Source: Bacteroidales bacterium
GTDB lineage: Bacteria > Bacteroidota > Bacteroidia > Bacteroidales > F082
Direction of reading: 5' to 3'
DNA length: 64,000 nucleotides
Assembly (NCBI GenBank): GCA_017530365.1
Contig: JAFXMK010000010.1
Coordinates: 62,001-126,000, forward strand
Shown: piece after piece, positions 33,671 through 42,522 of the stretch
Numbering within the stretch: position 1 is the first letter of the stretch
Layout: every line of letters begins with the position of its first letter
The notes under the pieces: model-generated
The model's input: the letters and a program-made list of their open reading frames with translations, nothing else
Database searches by the model: none
What the model was told of the DNA's origin: nothing
Program-made: the position numbers and the translations under genes

Positions 33671-36600
33671 ATGAAAACCATTTACAAACACTTACTTATC
33701 ACATTCCTGTTTCTTGGGAATGTGTGTTTTTTACAAGCACAAACAACCGGGAATTTCACGACGCTGCAAAACTTGATCTCAGGAACGGCAGCCAATGGGA
33801 CCCTGACACTCACTAGGGATTATGTGGCCACCGCGGGCGAGAGGCGGCTAACCATCTCGAAAAACATCACCATCGACCTGAACGGCCACATCGTGAACCG
33901 GAGCTTAACGGATAGTATTCCCGATGGCAACGTGATTTTTGTCAACTCAAACGTTACCTTGACCATAAAAGACAGCAGACCCACGGCTACCCATTCGCCA
34001 GCTGTGACTTTCACCAACCCTCTTACCCAAGTAGAGGAGAGCATTGTTGGCGGCATCATCATGGGTGGTTATACTAAAGGGAACGGTGGCGGTATTGAGG
34101 TGGAATCCCAAGGGCGATTGACCATGAACGGCGGAACCATCGCGAACAACAATTTAACAGGCTCCTATGGTGGAGGAATTTATTGTAAAGCCAACTGTAC
34201 TTTAAAAATCAATGAAGGCAGGATTATCAACAACAGATTTATTAAAAAAGAAACTGATAGTGGCGGTAGTGGGGGTGGTATATATATAACAGGTGTAAGC
34301 GATGTGAGTATTACCAACAGTGAGATCTCATACAATTGGGCTATAGACGGAGGCGCTATTAATTTTTTCCATGGGTCAGGCAAACTTGAACTCATCGGGA
34401 ACCAGATTGTAGGAAATACAGGAAGAAGTACTTCTGGGGGTATCAACGTGGATGTATTAGGTGGCAACCTTGCCTTTACGTTGAAAAATTGTAACATCCA
34501 AGGTAATGAGTCTGCCAACTGGGCCGGTGGCATTAGAATTATGAATGGCAACAATAGAATGACTTCTGAAATCAGTGGCAACAAGATACACGACAACAAA
34601 TCCCTTAACGGTGGCGGAATCTACATGGCAGGTACAACGTTGGAATTGCGCAGCGACTCCATTTTCAATAATTCGGCCATATACGGTGGTGGGGGAATAA
34701 GCGTAGGAGGGGGCAATTCCATCTTAACCCTGAAAGAAGGTTTGGTAATAATGAATAACACGACTGATAATTTAGGAGGTGGAGTATTTTGTGCTCGGAC
34801 TGTAAATGCAACCGTCATTTTGGATGGGGCGACCATTGCAAACAACACCGCAAAAAATTATGGTGGTGGCGTTTATATCCACAATAAAGGCACTTTCACC
34901 ATGAAAAGCGGATCCATTACGAACAATACGGCATCATACGGCGGTGGCGTATATATGGACAGAAATAGTATTATCTCAATCGAAGATGGATCCATTACGA
35001 ACAATACGGCATCATACGGCGGTGGCGTGAGTGTCGGCTATACGCATAATGCGAATTATAATTCGACAATGACCATGACAGGCGGCACCATCGCCAACAA
35101 TTCGGCCTCTTGGGGTGGCGGCGTGCATAACTGCAGCGCCCTTAACGTATCTGGCGGTACCATTGCCGACAATTCAGCCCAATACGGAGGCGGAGTGGCT
35201 AACATGAGCGGACATACCTTCAACTTTGAGGGAGGCTCCATCCTACGCAACGAAGCAGTGCGGCAAGGAGGAGGCATAATGAACCAAGGCACCGTCAATT
35301 TCAGTAACGGAACGATTTCTTACAACCAAACGGCTGGCACAGACTTAAATTCTGGTGGTGGAGGCGTGTACAACCATGGGACCTTCTTCATGGAAAACGG
35401 CACAATCTCAAACAACACCAGCGCAAGATTTGGTGGTGGGGTACATAACCATGTGACTTTTGAATTGAAAAACGGCTTGATTTCTGACAATACCGCCAAG
35501 GAATGTGGAGGTGGAGTTTACAACAGCAACAACGGAACCTTCACCATGGAAAACGGAACGATTTCCGGAAACTCAACGACGAGTAATAACACTAAACACA
35601 ATGGTGGCGGCGTGTACAACGACAAAACCTTCACCCTCATTGGCGGTACAATAACCGAGAATACCTCCACCAGTTATGGAGGTGGGGTAAGTAACGCACG
35701 CGATTTTGTCATGCAAGGCGGAACGATTTCTTCAAACAGCTCACAGCTCGGCGGTGGAGTGTACAACTACTATATTCAGAATAACAATTCAGGTACAGGG
35801 ACTGCGGTTTTCACCATGACGGCTGGACAAATCATTAACAACACGGCAAGCTCAGGCCAATCCAATGGCATATATCAGAGTGGCATCTTCAACCTGTCGG
35901 GAGCACCTGAATTTACGGACCACGATGACATCTACCTTTATTCCAACAAAACAAAGGACGACAGCAACGGAATCAACCGAGTCATCACCAAGGCTGGCGA
36001 CATCAACCTCCCAGCCGGTTATCTCCATATTGTCCTCGGAAATGCACAAACGAACCTATACCACGGCCGCAACATCTTGGAGACTGGAGGCGGCACCGTC
36101 GTGGAAAGCGACAGGGTGCTGTTCACCATCGACAATTTCGACCAATGCAAATCGAAGTTCCTGTGGGACCGCTACCTAGCCAACGACCCCACCACGAGTG
36201 CACCCGTCGTCGAGCTGTTCAGCCCCACTTGGGTCGGCATCGTCACGCAACAGCCTACTGGCTTCAACCTCAACAACATCGACTCGAAGGAAGACCTGGC
36301 CTGGCTGATCTCATACGTGAACGGCTACAATGGCCAAACAGCGCATCCCAATGCCACAGCGGTTCTAACGGCCGATGTCGATATGGGAGAATATGAGTGG
36401 GTTCCCATCGGCACGGGATCGAGGCCTTTCGGCGGCACGTTCAACGGCCAAGGCAACACCATCAGCAACTTGCGCAACACCACCGAATACGTCAACCCTG
36501 GCATGTTCGGCAAGGTGAGTGGCACGGTGACGAACACCTTCGTGGCGAGCAGCAGCTTCGTCACCCGACCCGATGAGGAAGGCTACTACGGCATCATCGC

Positions 36601-38767
36601 CGACACCCTCACCAACAGCGGCGAGGTCATCTATAGCGAGGCCTGCGGCACCTTGACGGCAAGCGCCTCCAACGCCCATATCGGCGGCATCGTCGGTCTG
36701 GTGTCGGGCATGAATTCAACGATGCATTCATGCACCTCCATCGCTGACCTGACGGGGTACGAGATGGGCGGACTGGCATGCAGGAACGAAGGCAGCGTCG
36801 CCAACAGCCTCTCTTACCCCAAATTCACCTACAGCAGGCTGACCGGCGACTTTGTGGGAGGACTGGTCGCCGACAACTCGGGCTCGGTCTCGAACTGCTA
36901 CTTGAGGCGCGACCGTGGCAACAGCGTCTCCAGTGCCAGCTACAATCCTTTGGTGGCAAACGGAACGGACGCCGCCGACAGCTACGAGCCTGCCGACTAT
37001 AGTGGAACGCAGCGGCTGAATGGCAAATACAAATACGGGCAACAAGACCAGATGGCTGGTGACCAATGCCTGCTCGACAAGCTCAATGGCAAGGTGGTTG
37101 GCAACCATGCGCGGTGGACCCGCACGATGGCCAGTACCATCAACAACGACTATCCCGTGTTGGCGCTCCCCGACTTCACCTGCATCGCCCAAATCGACAC
37201 GGTGAACAAGCTCTTCATGGAATACAAAGCCGACCTCAACGCAATGATCCGCAAATACAACGCAACGACTGAAGGGACGAATGTGTGTCTCTACGACGCC
37301 AACGGGTCGGCCATCGATACGGACAACAGCGACCAAGTCAAGGTATATGTCTGTGAAAATGTCGGCCTGCTGCAAGCCGAAGGCAACCGGCTGAATGCCA
37401 CCGTGGGCGTCACCTTCGACAACAGCGACGCCTCCAACCTTGGCGGTAAGCCCTACGACTGGCACATGTTTGCCACGCCGCTGAAAAATGCCCCGATGGG
37501 CATAAGCTACGCCGACAACATCGCGCACGGCTACATGCAGGAACCCACGGCAATCACGCTTCAGGCGAACGGCTATTTCCCGACCGACTCGCCCTATGGC
37601 AGCATGGACTTCTATTGCTATAGTGAACAGTACTACCATTGGATCAACTTCAAGCGCAACAGCGCCGACCACTGGCATCAGGACGGTGCCCACGACAACA
37701 TCCCTTACACCAACGAGACCACAATGGTGCCTGCCAAGGGCTACATGATGGCTATTGACAAGCAGACCACGTTGATGAACAAGGGAACCCTAACCAATGG
37801 CGACATCAGCTATTCGCTTTCTTACACTGATCTCACGGGCAACGAAACTCCATTCCGCGGCTGCAACCTCATTGGCAATCCCTACCAGAGCTACCTCGAC
37901 TTCGATGAACTGGTCAGCGGAGACATTGACTCCTATTACATTATCGATGCAGACCATCAAGGATATATCGCCTACACCAAAGGCGCCACCGAAAGTTCCA
38001 ATACCGCACCACGGTATCTCCATCCTCACCAAGGGTTCTTCGTGCGCGCCACGGCAAGCGGCCAAAGTGTAAGATTCACCAATTCCATGCGTCAGGAAAG
38101 TGGTACGACACACTCGAATTTCCGTGGAGGGGAGCCAATCCGTTATCCATTGGTCAACCTTGTTTGCACCGATCCCGAAGGCATGCGTGATTACGCCACC
38201 GTAGAGCTCGACCGTCCTGAAAAGGGCGGTGGCAAAAAGGTGAAAGAGTTGCGCACAGGCAATGCCTCCCTGCGCATTCACCTTGACGATACCGACTATC
38301 AAATCGCATTTGCTCCCATGGGCACCCAAGAGGTTCCAGTACACTTTGCGGCCTATGCCGAAGGCATCTACACACTTGGCTGGAGTACTGAAAATGGAGA
38401 CTTCAGCTACCTACACCTGATTGATAACATCACGGGTGCTGACATTGACTGCTTGGAACGCTCGGAATACCAATTCGCAGCCAGCCCTTCTGATTATAAG
38501 TCCCGTTTCAAATTGAAACTCAGGTATTCGGAGGTGGAGGAGCCAACTGAAGTGAAAACAGACGGCTTTGCATTCCCAATGGGGGACGAGGTCCTTGTCA
38601 ATGGAGAAGGCTTATTGGAGATTTTCGACATAAACGGACGACTTGTCAAGTCAGTATGGCTCTCGGGAATGCAAACGACGATCCACAAGCCTCAATCCAA
38701 AACGGGCCTCTTCTTGTTCCGATTGACGAATGACCATACATCGATGACTCAAAAAATTGTGCTCTGA
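33671..38767 (+). CDS. Giant T9SS-secreted beta-helix surface protein with GLUG repeats
   Basis: 1698 residues. A signal peptide (ends F-L-Q-A-Q) is followed at about 136-735 by some twenty units of the type G-x-I-x-N-N-T-A-x-x-G-G-G-V-Y. Such units build a right-handed parallel beta-helix and recall chlamydial Pmp proteins, but no autotransporter barrel is present. At about 915-1080 comes W-V-P-I-G ... F-G-G-T-F-N-G-Q-G-N-T-I and then GLUG motifs (I-G-G-I-V-G-L-V, V-G-G-L-V-A-D-N). The last 80 residues are a type A T9SS sorting domain (L-E-I-F-D-I-N-G-R-L-V-K ... T-Q-K-I-V-L). It is therefore exported by Sec and then T9SS and attached to the cell surface. An adhesin role is likely but unproven. 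A perfect 41-base internal duplication shows recent repeat growth. Confidence 0.85.
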   Translation: MKTIYKHLLITFLFLGNVCFLQAQTTGNFTTLQNLISGTAANGTLTLTRDYVATAGERRLTISKNITIDLNGHIVNRSLTDSIPDGNVIFVNSNVTLTIKDSRPTATHSPAVTFTNPLTQVEESIVGGIIMGGYTKGNGGGIEVESQGRLTMNGGTIANNNLTGSYGGGIYCKANCTLKINEGRIINNRFIKKETDSGGSGGGIYITGVSDVSITNSEISYNWAIDGGAINFFHGSGKLELIGNQIVGNTGRSTSGGINVDVLGGNLAFTLKNCNIQGNESANWAGGIRIMNGNNRMTSEISGNKIHDNKSLNGGGIYMAGTTLELRSDSIFNNSAIYGGGGISVGGGNSILTLKEGLVIMNNTTDNLGGGVFCARTVNATVILDGATIANNTAKNYGGGVYIHNKGTFTMKSGSITNNTASYGGGVYMDRNSIISIEDGSITNNTASYGGGVSVGYTHNANYNSTMTMTGGTIANNSASWGGGVHNCSALNVSGGTIADNSAQYGGGVANMSGHTFNFEGGSILRNEAVRQGGGIMNQGTVNFSNGTISYNQTAGTDLNSGGGGVYNHGTFFMENGTISNNTSARFGGGVHNHVTFELKNGLISDNTAKECGGGVYNSNNGTFTMENGTISGNSTTSNNTKHNGGGVYNDKTFTLIGGTITENTSTSYGGGVSNARDFVMQGGTISSNSSQLGGGVYNYYIQNNNSGTGTAVFTMTAGQIINNTASSGQSNGIYQSGIFNLSGAPEFTDHDDIYLYSNKTKDDSNGINRVITKAGDINLPAGYLHIVLGNAQTNLYHGRNILETGGGTVVESDRVLFTIDNFDQCKSKFLWDRYLANDPTTSAPVVELFSPTWVGIVTQQPTGFNLNNIDSKEDLAWLISYVNGYNGQTAHPNATAVLTADVDMGEYEWVPIGTGSRPFGGTFNGQGNTISNLRNTTEYVNPGMFGKVSGTVTNTFVASSSFVTRPDEEGYYGIIADTLTNSGEVIYSEACGTLTASASNAHIGGIVGLVSGMNSTMHSCTSIADLTGYEMGGLACRNEGSVANSLSYPKFTYSRLTGDFVGGLVADNSGSVSNCYLRRDRGNSVSSASYNPLVANGTDAADSYEPADYSGTQRLNGKYKYGQQDQMAGDQCLLDKLNGKVVGNHARWTRTMASTINNDYPVLALPDFTCIAQIDTVNKLFMEYKADLNAMIRKYNATTEGTNVCLYDANGSAIDTDNSDQVKVYVCENVGLLQAEGNRLNATVGVTFDNSDASNLGGKPYDWHMFATPLKNAPMGISYADNIAHGYMQEPTAITLQANGYFPTDSPYGSMDFYCYSEQYYHWINFKRNSADHWHQDGAHDNIPYTNETTMVPAKGYMMAIDKQTTLMNKGTLTNGDISYSLSYTDLTGNETPFRGCNLIGNPYQSYLDFDELVSGDIDSYYIIDADHQGYIAYTKGATESSNTAPRYLHPHQGFFVRATASGQSVRFTNSMRQESGTTHSNFRGGEPIRYPLVNLVCTDPEGMRDYATVELDRPEKGGGKKVKELRTGNASLRIHLDDTDYQIAFAPMGTQEVPVHFAAYAEGIYTLGWSTENGDFSYLHLIDNITGADIDCLERSEYQFAASPSDYKSRFKLKLRYSEVEEPTEVKTDGFAFPMGDEVLVNGEGLLEIFDINGRLVKSVWLSGMQTTIHKPQSKTGLFLFRLTNDHTSMTQKIVL
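34910..35028 (+). repeat. Perfect 41-base tandem duplication within the surface protein gene
   Basis: The bases at 34910-34950 recur exactly at 34988-35028, a period of 78 bases (26 codons). The surrounding units of the same gene are far more diverged at DNA level. Confidence 0.85.
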
Positions 38768-38799
38768 ATTTTTTAAGAACAACCACGAAAGATCAAAAA

Positions 38800-39060
38800 A
38801 TGAAAAAGAAGATTATATCATTGTTCGTTTTTGCCATATTGCTTTCTGCTCCTTTGGCTATGCAAAAAGCGGTCGGACAGATTATTTTTATTAACGAGTT
38901 AGATGAAGATGGATACCTTCGTCAGCCTTCGGAAAACCCCAATCTTCCAGGAATACCACAACTTGGTGAGAATTACGACCAGTATGCACCGCTGGGAGGC
39001 TGTGGGTGTTTGCTAGGTTTGGGAGGCGCCTATTTGCTTTTCAAGCGCAGGAAGGATTAG
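38800..39060 (+). CDS. Small exported protein with Gly-Gly/hydrophobic/basic C-terminal tail
   Basis: 86 residues, 32 bases after the giant surface protein and probably on its transcript. It has a signal peptide (about 1-26, ends A-V-G-Q), a short acidic and proline-rich middle (P-N-L-P-G-I-P-Q-L-G), and a C-terminus P-L-G-G-C-G-C-L-L-G-L-G-G-A-Y followed by L-L-F-K-R-R-K-D. That tail is tripartite: a small-residue motif, a hydrophobic stretch and a basic end. It is the form of sorting tails such as GlyGly-CTERM or PEP-CTERM, and similar P-L-G-G tails occur on Bacteroidota surface proteins. It may be a processed or anchored surface peptide. No sortase-type gene is in the window. Confidence 0.7.
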   Translation: MKKKIISLFVFAILLSAPLAMQKAVGQIIFINELDEDGYLRQPSENPNLPGIPQLGENYDQYAPLGGCGCLLGLGGAYLLFKRRKD

Positions 39061-39078
39061 CTCCCTGCGCTTTCATGA

Positions 39079-40683
39079 TCAGAATCCCATCCCGAACCAG
39101 TACCAGAACTGGCTCTCCATCTCCTTCCATGTCTGACGGGTGGCAGCGGCGAAGTCCTTAGTATATTGGTTAAGCACCTTGGTGGCTTCGTCTTTTTTGC
39201 CGTCGTTGAGCAAGGCTTGAGCTTTCTTTTCAATAGTTGGGATCTCTTCCAGAGCTTTCTCTTCGAAACGGTTGGCGTTGCCGAGAAGGACGGGTTTGGT
39301 GCGTCCCCACATCACGGTGGCGAGCTTGTTGGCCCTACGGTAATGCCAGATCCAGGCTTCCTCGCGGTAACGTAGCTGGCCGCATTTGTCGAAGCCTTCG
39401 GGCAGGGTGGTGGAGCCGGAGAAGATCGGGATGCGGGGGCTCTGTCCTGGGTTGTCGCAAGCCATCCAACAGATGGCGCCAATCTCGTCAGGAACCCAGC
39501 TGCGGCATTGGATGATATGATGATAGCTGCTCCAAGCCACTGCCACGGTGCGTTGGAATTTCACTGTCTCAGGCGCCAAGAAATTTAAGGTGTTCTGTAG
39601 GGTTCCGGTCATCCAGGGGTTGGCGATGGGACTGATGATGGTGTCGTTTTTGACGCTGCCGTCGTCTTGGCGCTTCTTGGTCACCATCTTGATGTTACGC
39701 GTCATATCCATATCGGTGCCTTCGTAGGTGCTGCGGAAGAGCTCCATTACCTTGCGGACACTAACGTTCTCGTCAGGCTTCACCGAGAAGGGGAGCTCGG
39801 GCATGTCGCGGTTGAGATTCAGAGAAGGAGCCAGCTGGCTTAGGATGAAGAATTCGCGATCGCTGTAGTTCTTGCCGCCACCGTATTCAGCACGGAAGGC
39901 CTTCCAGAAAACAAACTCGTCTTTGCCGTCCCAGAGGCCGTATTTCTTGGCCACTTCCTCGCAGTTGTCAGAACAGTAGAAATCCTTGCTTTTGCGTTCT
40001 AATTTGCCGATACGGGCGATATTGGCGCTGACACCCACTTCGTCATCTGGGATACGTTTGGCCGCCCACACGCCGCCGATTTTGTCGGGACCTTCGCCGA
40101 GGATCTCCATCTGCCACACCTCGTTCTTGTCAGCAATGGTGATGCACTCGCCGCCGTCGCCGTAGCCATAGTCCTTCACTAGTTTTCCGATGAGTTGTAT
40201 GGCGTCACGGGCGTTGTCGCAGCGCATCAGTGCCACGCGTTCGAGTTCCTCGATCAGGAACATGCCGTTTTTATTTACTAAGGTGTCGGGACCGGAGAAG
40301 GTCGTCTCGCCAATGGCCAGTTGTTTCTCGTTGAGGCATGGATAGGCCGTGTTGAGATAGGCGTAGGTGTGTGACACTTGAGGAATCTCGCCAGCGAGTT
40401 CCACCTTGCGGTTGTCGAAGGGGTCCTCGGTATGCATGGTGCCTTTATACACCTTGTGCATCTCGCCCTTTTCATGGTCGGCGGCGGCTTCCCAGCGCAT
40501 CCAGGTGCGGTAGCGGCCGTCGCAAGTGTGAGAGGTGATGACAGAGCCGTCGGTGGATGCGTTCTTGCCTACCATGATGCTGGTGCAGTTGGCACCGACA
40601 AGTTGCTCTTGGTCTTCCTGGGCTTGGACATTCATTCCAACCAGCAGGAGACCAGCTAATAACAGTGATTTGAATTTGAACAT
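39079..40683 (-). CDS. C69-family dipeptidase
   Basis: 534 residues. A signal peptide (ends N-V-Q-A-Q) points to the periplasm or beyond. The N-terminal nucleophile region G-A-N-C-T-S-I-M-V-G-K-N-A-S-T-D-G-S has the candidate catalytic Cys33. In this Ntn-hydrolase family the residues before the cysteine are removed to expose it, and here the preceding stretch is about ten residues after the signal. The segment S-N-I-A-R-I-G-like A-N-I-A-R-I-G-K-L and the Trp-rich C-terminus also fit. It should cleave dipeptides from peptides taken up or released outside the cell. It is convergent with the small exported protein, with only 18 bases between the stops, and it has its own promoter. Confidence 0.85.
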   Translation of the reverse strand: MFKFKSLLLAGLLLVGMNVQAQEDQEQLVGANCTSIMVGKNASTDGSVITSHTCDGRYRTWMRWEAAADHEKGEMHKVYKGTMHTEDPFDNRKVELAGEIPQVSHTYAYLNTAYPCLNEKQLAIGETTFSGPDTLVNKNGMFLIEELERVALMRCDNARDAIQLIGKLVKDYGYGDGGECITIADKNEVWQMEILGEGPDKIGGVWAAKRIPDDEVGVSANIARIGKLERKSKDFYCSDNCEEVAKKYGLWDGKDEFVFWKAFRAEYGGGKNYSDREFFILSQLAPSLNLNRDMPELPFSVKPDENVSVRKVMELFRSTYEGTDMDMTRNIKMVTKKRQDDGSVKNDTIISPIANPWMTGTLQNTLNFLAPETVKFQRTVAVAWSSYHHIIQCRSWVPDEIGAICWMACDNPGQSPRIPIFSGSTTLPEGFDKCGQLRYREEAWIWHYRRANKLATVMWGRTKPVLLGNANRFEEKALEEIPTIEKKAQALLNDGKKDEATKVLNQYTKDFAAATRQTWKEMESQFWYWFGMGF

Positions 40684-40714
40684 GATGATAATTCTGTTTG
40701 ATGATTTGAACTTT

Positions 40715-40722
40715 CAAAGATA
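40715..40722 (-). promoter_or_regulatory. Promoter -7 element for the dipeptidase
   Basis: TATCTTTG on the minus strand, 31 bases before the ATG at 40683. Confidence 0.6.
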
Positions 40723-40752
40723 GGAAAGAAAATGGTTTAATAGTTCTTTTTT

Positions 40753-40804
40753 TTGTTACTTTTGGATCAAGCCAAAAGTAACAAGAAACTCGCCCTTTAG
40801 GGCG
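40753..40804. repeat. Double-palindrome intergenic element
   Basis: TTGTTACTTTTGG (40753-40765) and CCAAAAGTAACAA (40772-40784) form a perfect 13-bp stem with a six-base loop. CGCCC and GGGCG (40791-40804) form a second stem with loop TTTA. The pair lies between the divergent dipeptidase and tnaA promoters. It resembles short palindromic repeats scattered in other Bacteroidota. Confidence 0.65.
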
Positions 40805-40845
40805 CTACAAAAAATCAAATCTTCTTGTTATTCAGAAAAATTTCG

Positions 40846-40853
40846 TATCTTTG
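40846..40853 (+). promoter_or_regulatory. Promoter -7 element for the tnaA leader transcript
   Basis: TATCTTTG, 25 bases before the leader ATG at 40879 and about 180 bases before tnaA. The leader is therefore unusually long for this window. Confidence 0.65.
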
Positions 40854-40878
40854 ACCGATTTTTGAAAGCATTAATTTC

Positions 40879-40938
40879 ATGCCTAAAGCTTTCGGTAAAG
40901 CAATCTACCTCAACGTCAAAGAACGTGACCGTTTCTGA
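40879..40938 (+). CDS. Candidate 19-residue leader peptide upstream of tnaA
   Basis: ATG at 40879 opens a frame encoding MPKAFGKAIYLNVKERDRF, stopped by TGA at 40936-40938. It lies just behind the promoter and just ahead of a terminator-like hairpin. E. coli tna uses the TnaC leader peptide for tryptophan-dependent control, but this peptide has no Trp and no Pro near its end, so it is not a TnaC homologue. It may be an unrelated leader or chance. No strong ribosome site is visible. Confidence 0.4.
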   Translation: MPKAFGKAIYLNVKERDRF

Positions 40939-40975
40939 GCTCCTGCTCGGGAATCGGAGGTCTTTTATTGTTTTT
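40937..40975 (+). terminator. Terminator-like hairpin in the tnaA leader
   Basis: GAGCTCC (40937-40943) pairs with GGAGGTC (40956-40962) with one mismatch, followed by TTTTATTGTTTTT. It overlaps the stop codon of the leader frame. A competing stem, GAGC 40937-40940 with GCTC 40945-40948, is possible. GACC at 40927-40930 could also pair with GGTC at 40959-40962. Confidence 0.55.
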
Positions 40976-41032
40976 CTGCCCTAAAGAAAATCATTAAATC
41001 TTTGAATCATAAAATCTTTAAATCATAAAATT

Positions 41033-42409
41033 ATGGAATTACCATTTGCAGAAGCGTGGAAAATCAAGATGGTTGAACCCATTAAGAAATCCACCCGTGA
41101 ACAACGCGAAAAGTGGCTCAACGAAGCCCACCAGAATGTCTTCATGCTGAAGAGCGACTATGTTTACATCGATTTGCTGACCGATAGCGGCACTGGCGCC
41201 ATGAGCGACCGCCAATGGGCTGCCATGATGCAAGGCGACGAAAGTTACGGTGGTGCCCGTTCATTCTATCACATGAAGGACACCATCACCGAGATCACCG
41301 GTTTCGAGTATGTCATTCCCACTCACCAAGGCCGTGCAGCTGAGAATGTGCTGTTCAGCTACTTGGTGAAGCCTGGTCAAGTCGTTCCTGGCAACGCCCA
41401 CTTCGACACCACCAAGGGTCACATCGAGAGCCGTAAAGCCTTCGCCATCGACGTCACTGTTCCTGAAGCTTACGACACCCAGCTGGAAGTGCCTTTCAAG
41501 GGTAACGTCAGCCTCGAGAAGCTCGAGAAGGTGCTGCAAGAGAACAAGGGCAATGTGCCTTTCATGGTGCTTACCGTGACCAACAACACCGTTGGCGGCC
41601 AGCCCGTGAGCATGAAGAACATCCGCGAGACCTGTGAACTCTGTCACAAATACGGCGTGCCGGTCAACATCGACAGCGCCCGTTTCATCGAGAACGCCTA
41701 CTTCATCAAGACCCGCGAGGAAGGCTATGCCGACAAGACCCTCCGTGAGATCTGCAAAGAGATGTTCAGCTATGCCGATTCCATGACGATGTCAGCCAAG
41801 AAGGACGGTCTCGTCAACATGGGCGGCTTCATCGCCACCAACAAGAAGGACTGGTACGAAGGTGCCAAGTTGTTCTGCATCCCCTTCGAGGGCTTCCTCA
41901 CCTACGGCGGTATGAACGGCCGTGACATGGACGCTCTGGCTGTCGGTCTCCAGGAAAACATCGAGTTCGACATGGTCGAAACCCGTATCAAGCAAGTGCA
42001 CTATCTTGCCAAGAAACTTGACGAGTACGGCATTCCTTACCAACGTCCTGCCGGTGGCCACGCCATCTTCGTCGATGCCGACAAGGTGTTGACCAACATC
42101 CCGAAGGAAGAGTTCCCGGCTCAGACCCTGACCTGCGAGCTCTATCTTGAAGCTGGCATCCGCGCCTGCGAAATCGGTTATGTGCTTGCCGACCGTGATC
42201 CGGTCACGCGTCAGAATCGTTTTGGTGGCAACGACTTCGTGCGTCTGTGCATCCCACGCCGTGTCTATACCAACAACCACATGGACGTGATTGCCGCTGC
42301 CCTGAAGAACGTGTACGACCGCCGCAATGAAATCAAACGCGGTTTGGAAATCACTTGGGAAGCCGAGCTGATGCGTCACTTCACCTGCCAGTTCAAGAGA
42401 CTGGGATAA
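41033..42409 (+). CDS. tnaA: Tryptophanase
   Basis: 458 residues, a PLP enzyme that splits tryptophan into indole, pyruvate and ammonia in the cytoplasm. L-L-T-D-S-G-T-G-A-M-S-D, P-T-H-Q-G-R-A-A-E-N and the PLP lysine in M-S-A-K-K-D are conserved. Tryptophanase rather than tyrosine phenol-lyase is favoured by F-D-T-T-K-G-H and by C-E-I-G-Y, where phenol-lyases carry an Arg in place of Ile. The sequence is close in pattern to Bacteroides tryptophanases. The leader from 40860 holds a small reading frame, a hairpin and AT-rich repeats, so regulation of transcript elongation is likely (inference). Codon bias is strong. Confidence 0.93.
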   Translation: MELPFAEAWKIKMVEPIKKSTREQREKWLNEAHQNVFMLKSDYVYIDLLTDSGTGAMSDRQWAAMMQGDESYGGARSFYHMKDTITEITGFEYVIPTHQGRAAENVLFSYLVKPGQVVPGNAHFDTTKGHIESRKAFAIDVTVPEAYDTQLEVPFKGNVSLEKLEKVLQENKGNVPFMVLTVTNNTVGGQPVSMKNIRETCELCHKYGVPVNIDSARFIENAYFIKTREEGYADKTLREICKEMFSYADSMTMSAKKDGLVNMGGFIATNKKDWYEGAKLFCIPFEGFLTYGGMNGRDMDALAVGLQENIEFDMVETRIKQVHYLAKKLDEYGIPYQRPAGGHAIFVDADKVLTNIPKEEFPAQTLTCELYLEAGIRACEIGYVLADRDPVTRQNRFGGNDFVRLCIPRRVYTNNHMDVIAAALKNVYDRRNEIKRGLEITWEAELMRHFTCQFKRLG

Positions 42410-42435
42410 CGACGGGTGTCGAACGACGAAGTTTG

Positions 42436-42501
42436 AACGGCGAATTAAACGAATGAAGCGAAATTCCAATAAAGTTCGTAAAATTCGTTTAATTCGCCGT
42501 T
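42436..42501. repeat. AACGGCGAATT-family repeat as 19-bp inverted repeat
   Basis: AACGGCGAATTAAACGAAT (42436-42454) and ATTCGTTTAATTCGCCGTT (42483-42501) are perfect reverse complements separated by 28 bases. It lies between the tnaA stop and the next promoter, so it might act as a terminator, but no T-run follows. Confidence 0.8.
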
Positions 42502-42522
42502 ATTAATCTGCCGTTTTATTAT

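Noticed and set aside
34080-35880. Regular repeats that might be a CRISPR array
   Set aside because: The repeats are in-frame, degenerate G-G-G-V-Y protein units without constant spacers, and no cas genes are present.
36728-37693. Long antisense frames (here, and at 14227-15129, 28122-28985, 31998-32927, 44376-45329)
   Set aside because: All mirror well-identified genes with strongly biased codons, have no promoter or ribosome site, and encode low-complexity Val/His/Asp-rich products.
33671-38767. Classical or Pmp-type autotransporter
   Set aside because: There is no C-terminal beta-barrel; the end is a T9SS sorting domain.
41033-42409. Tyrosine phenol-lyase instead of tryptophanase
   Set aside because: The Arg that phenol-lyases use to bind the phenol ring is replaced (C-E-I-G), and F-D-T-T-K-G-H follows the tryptophanase pattern.
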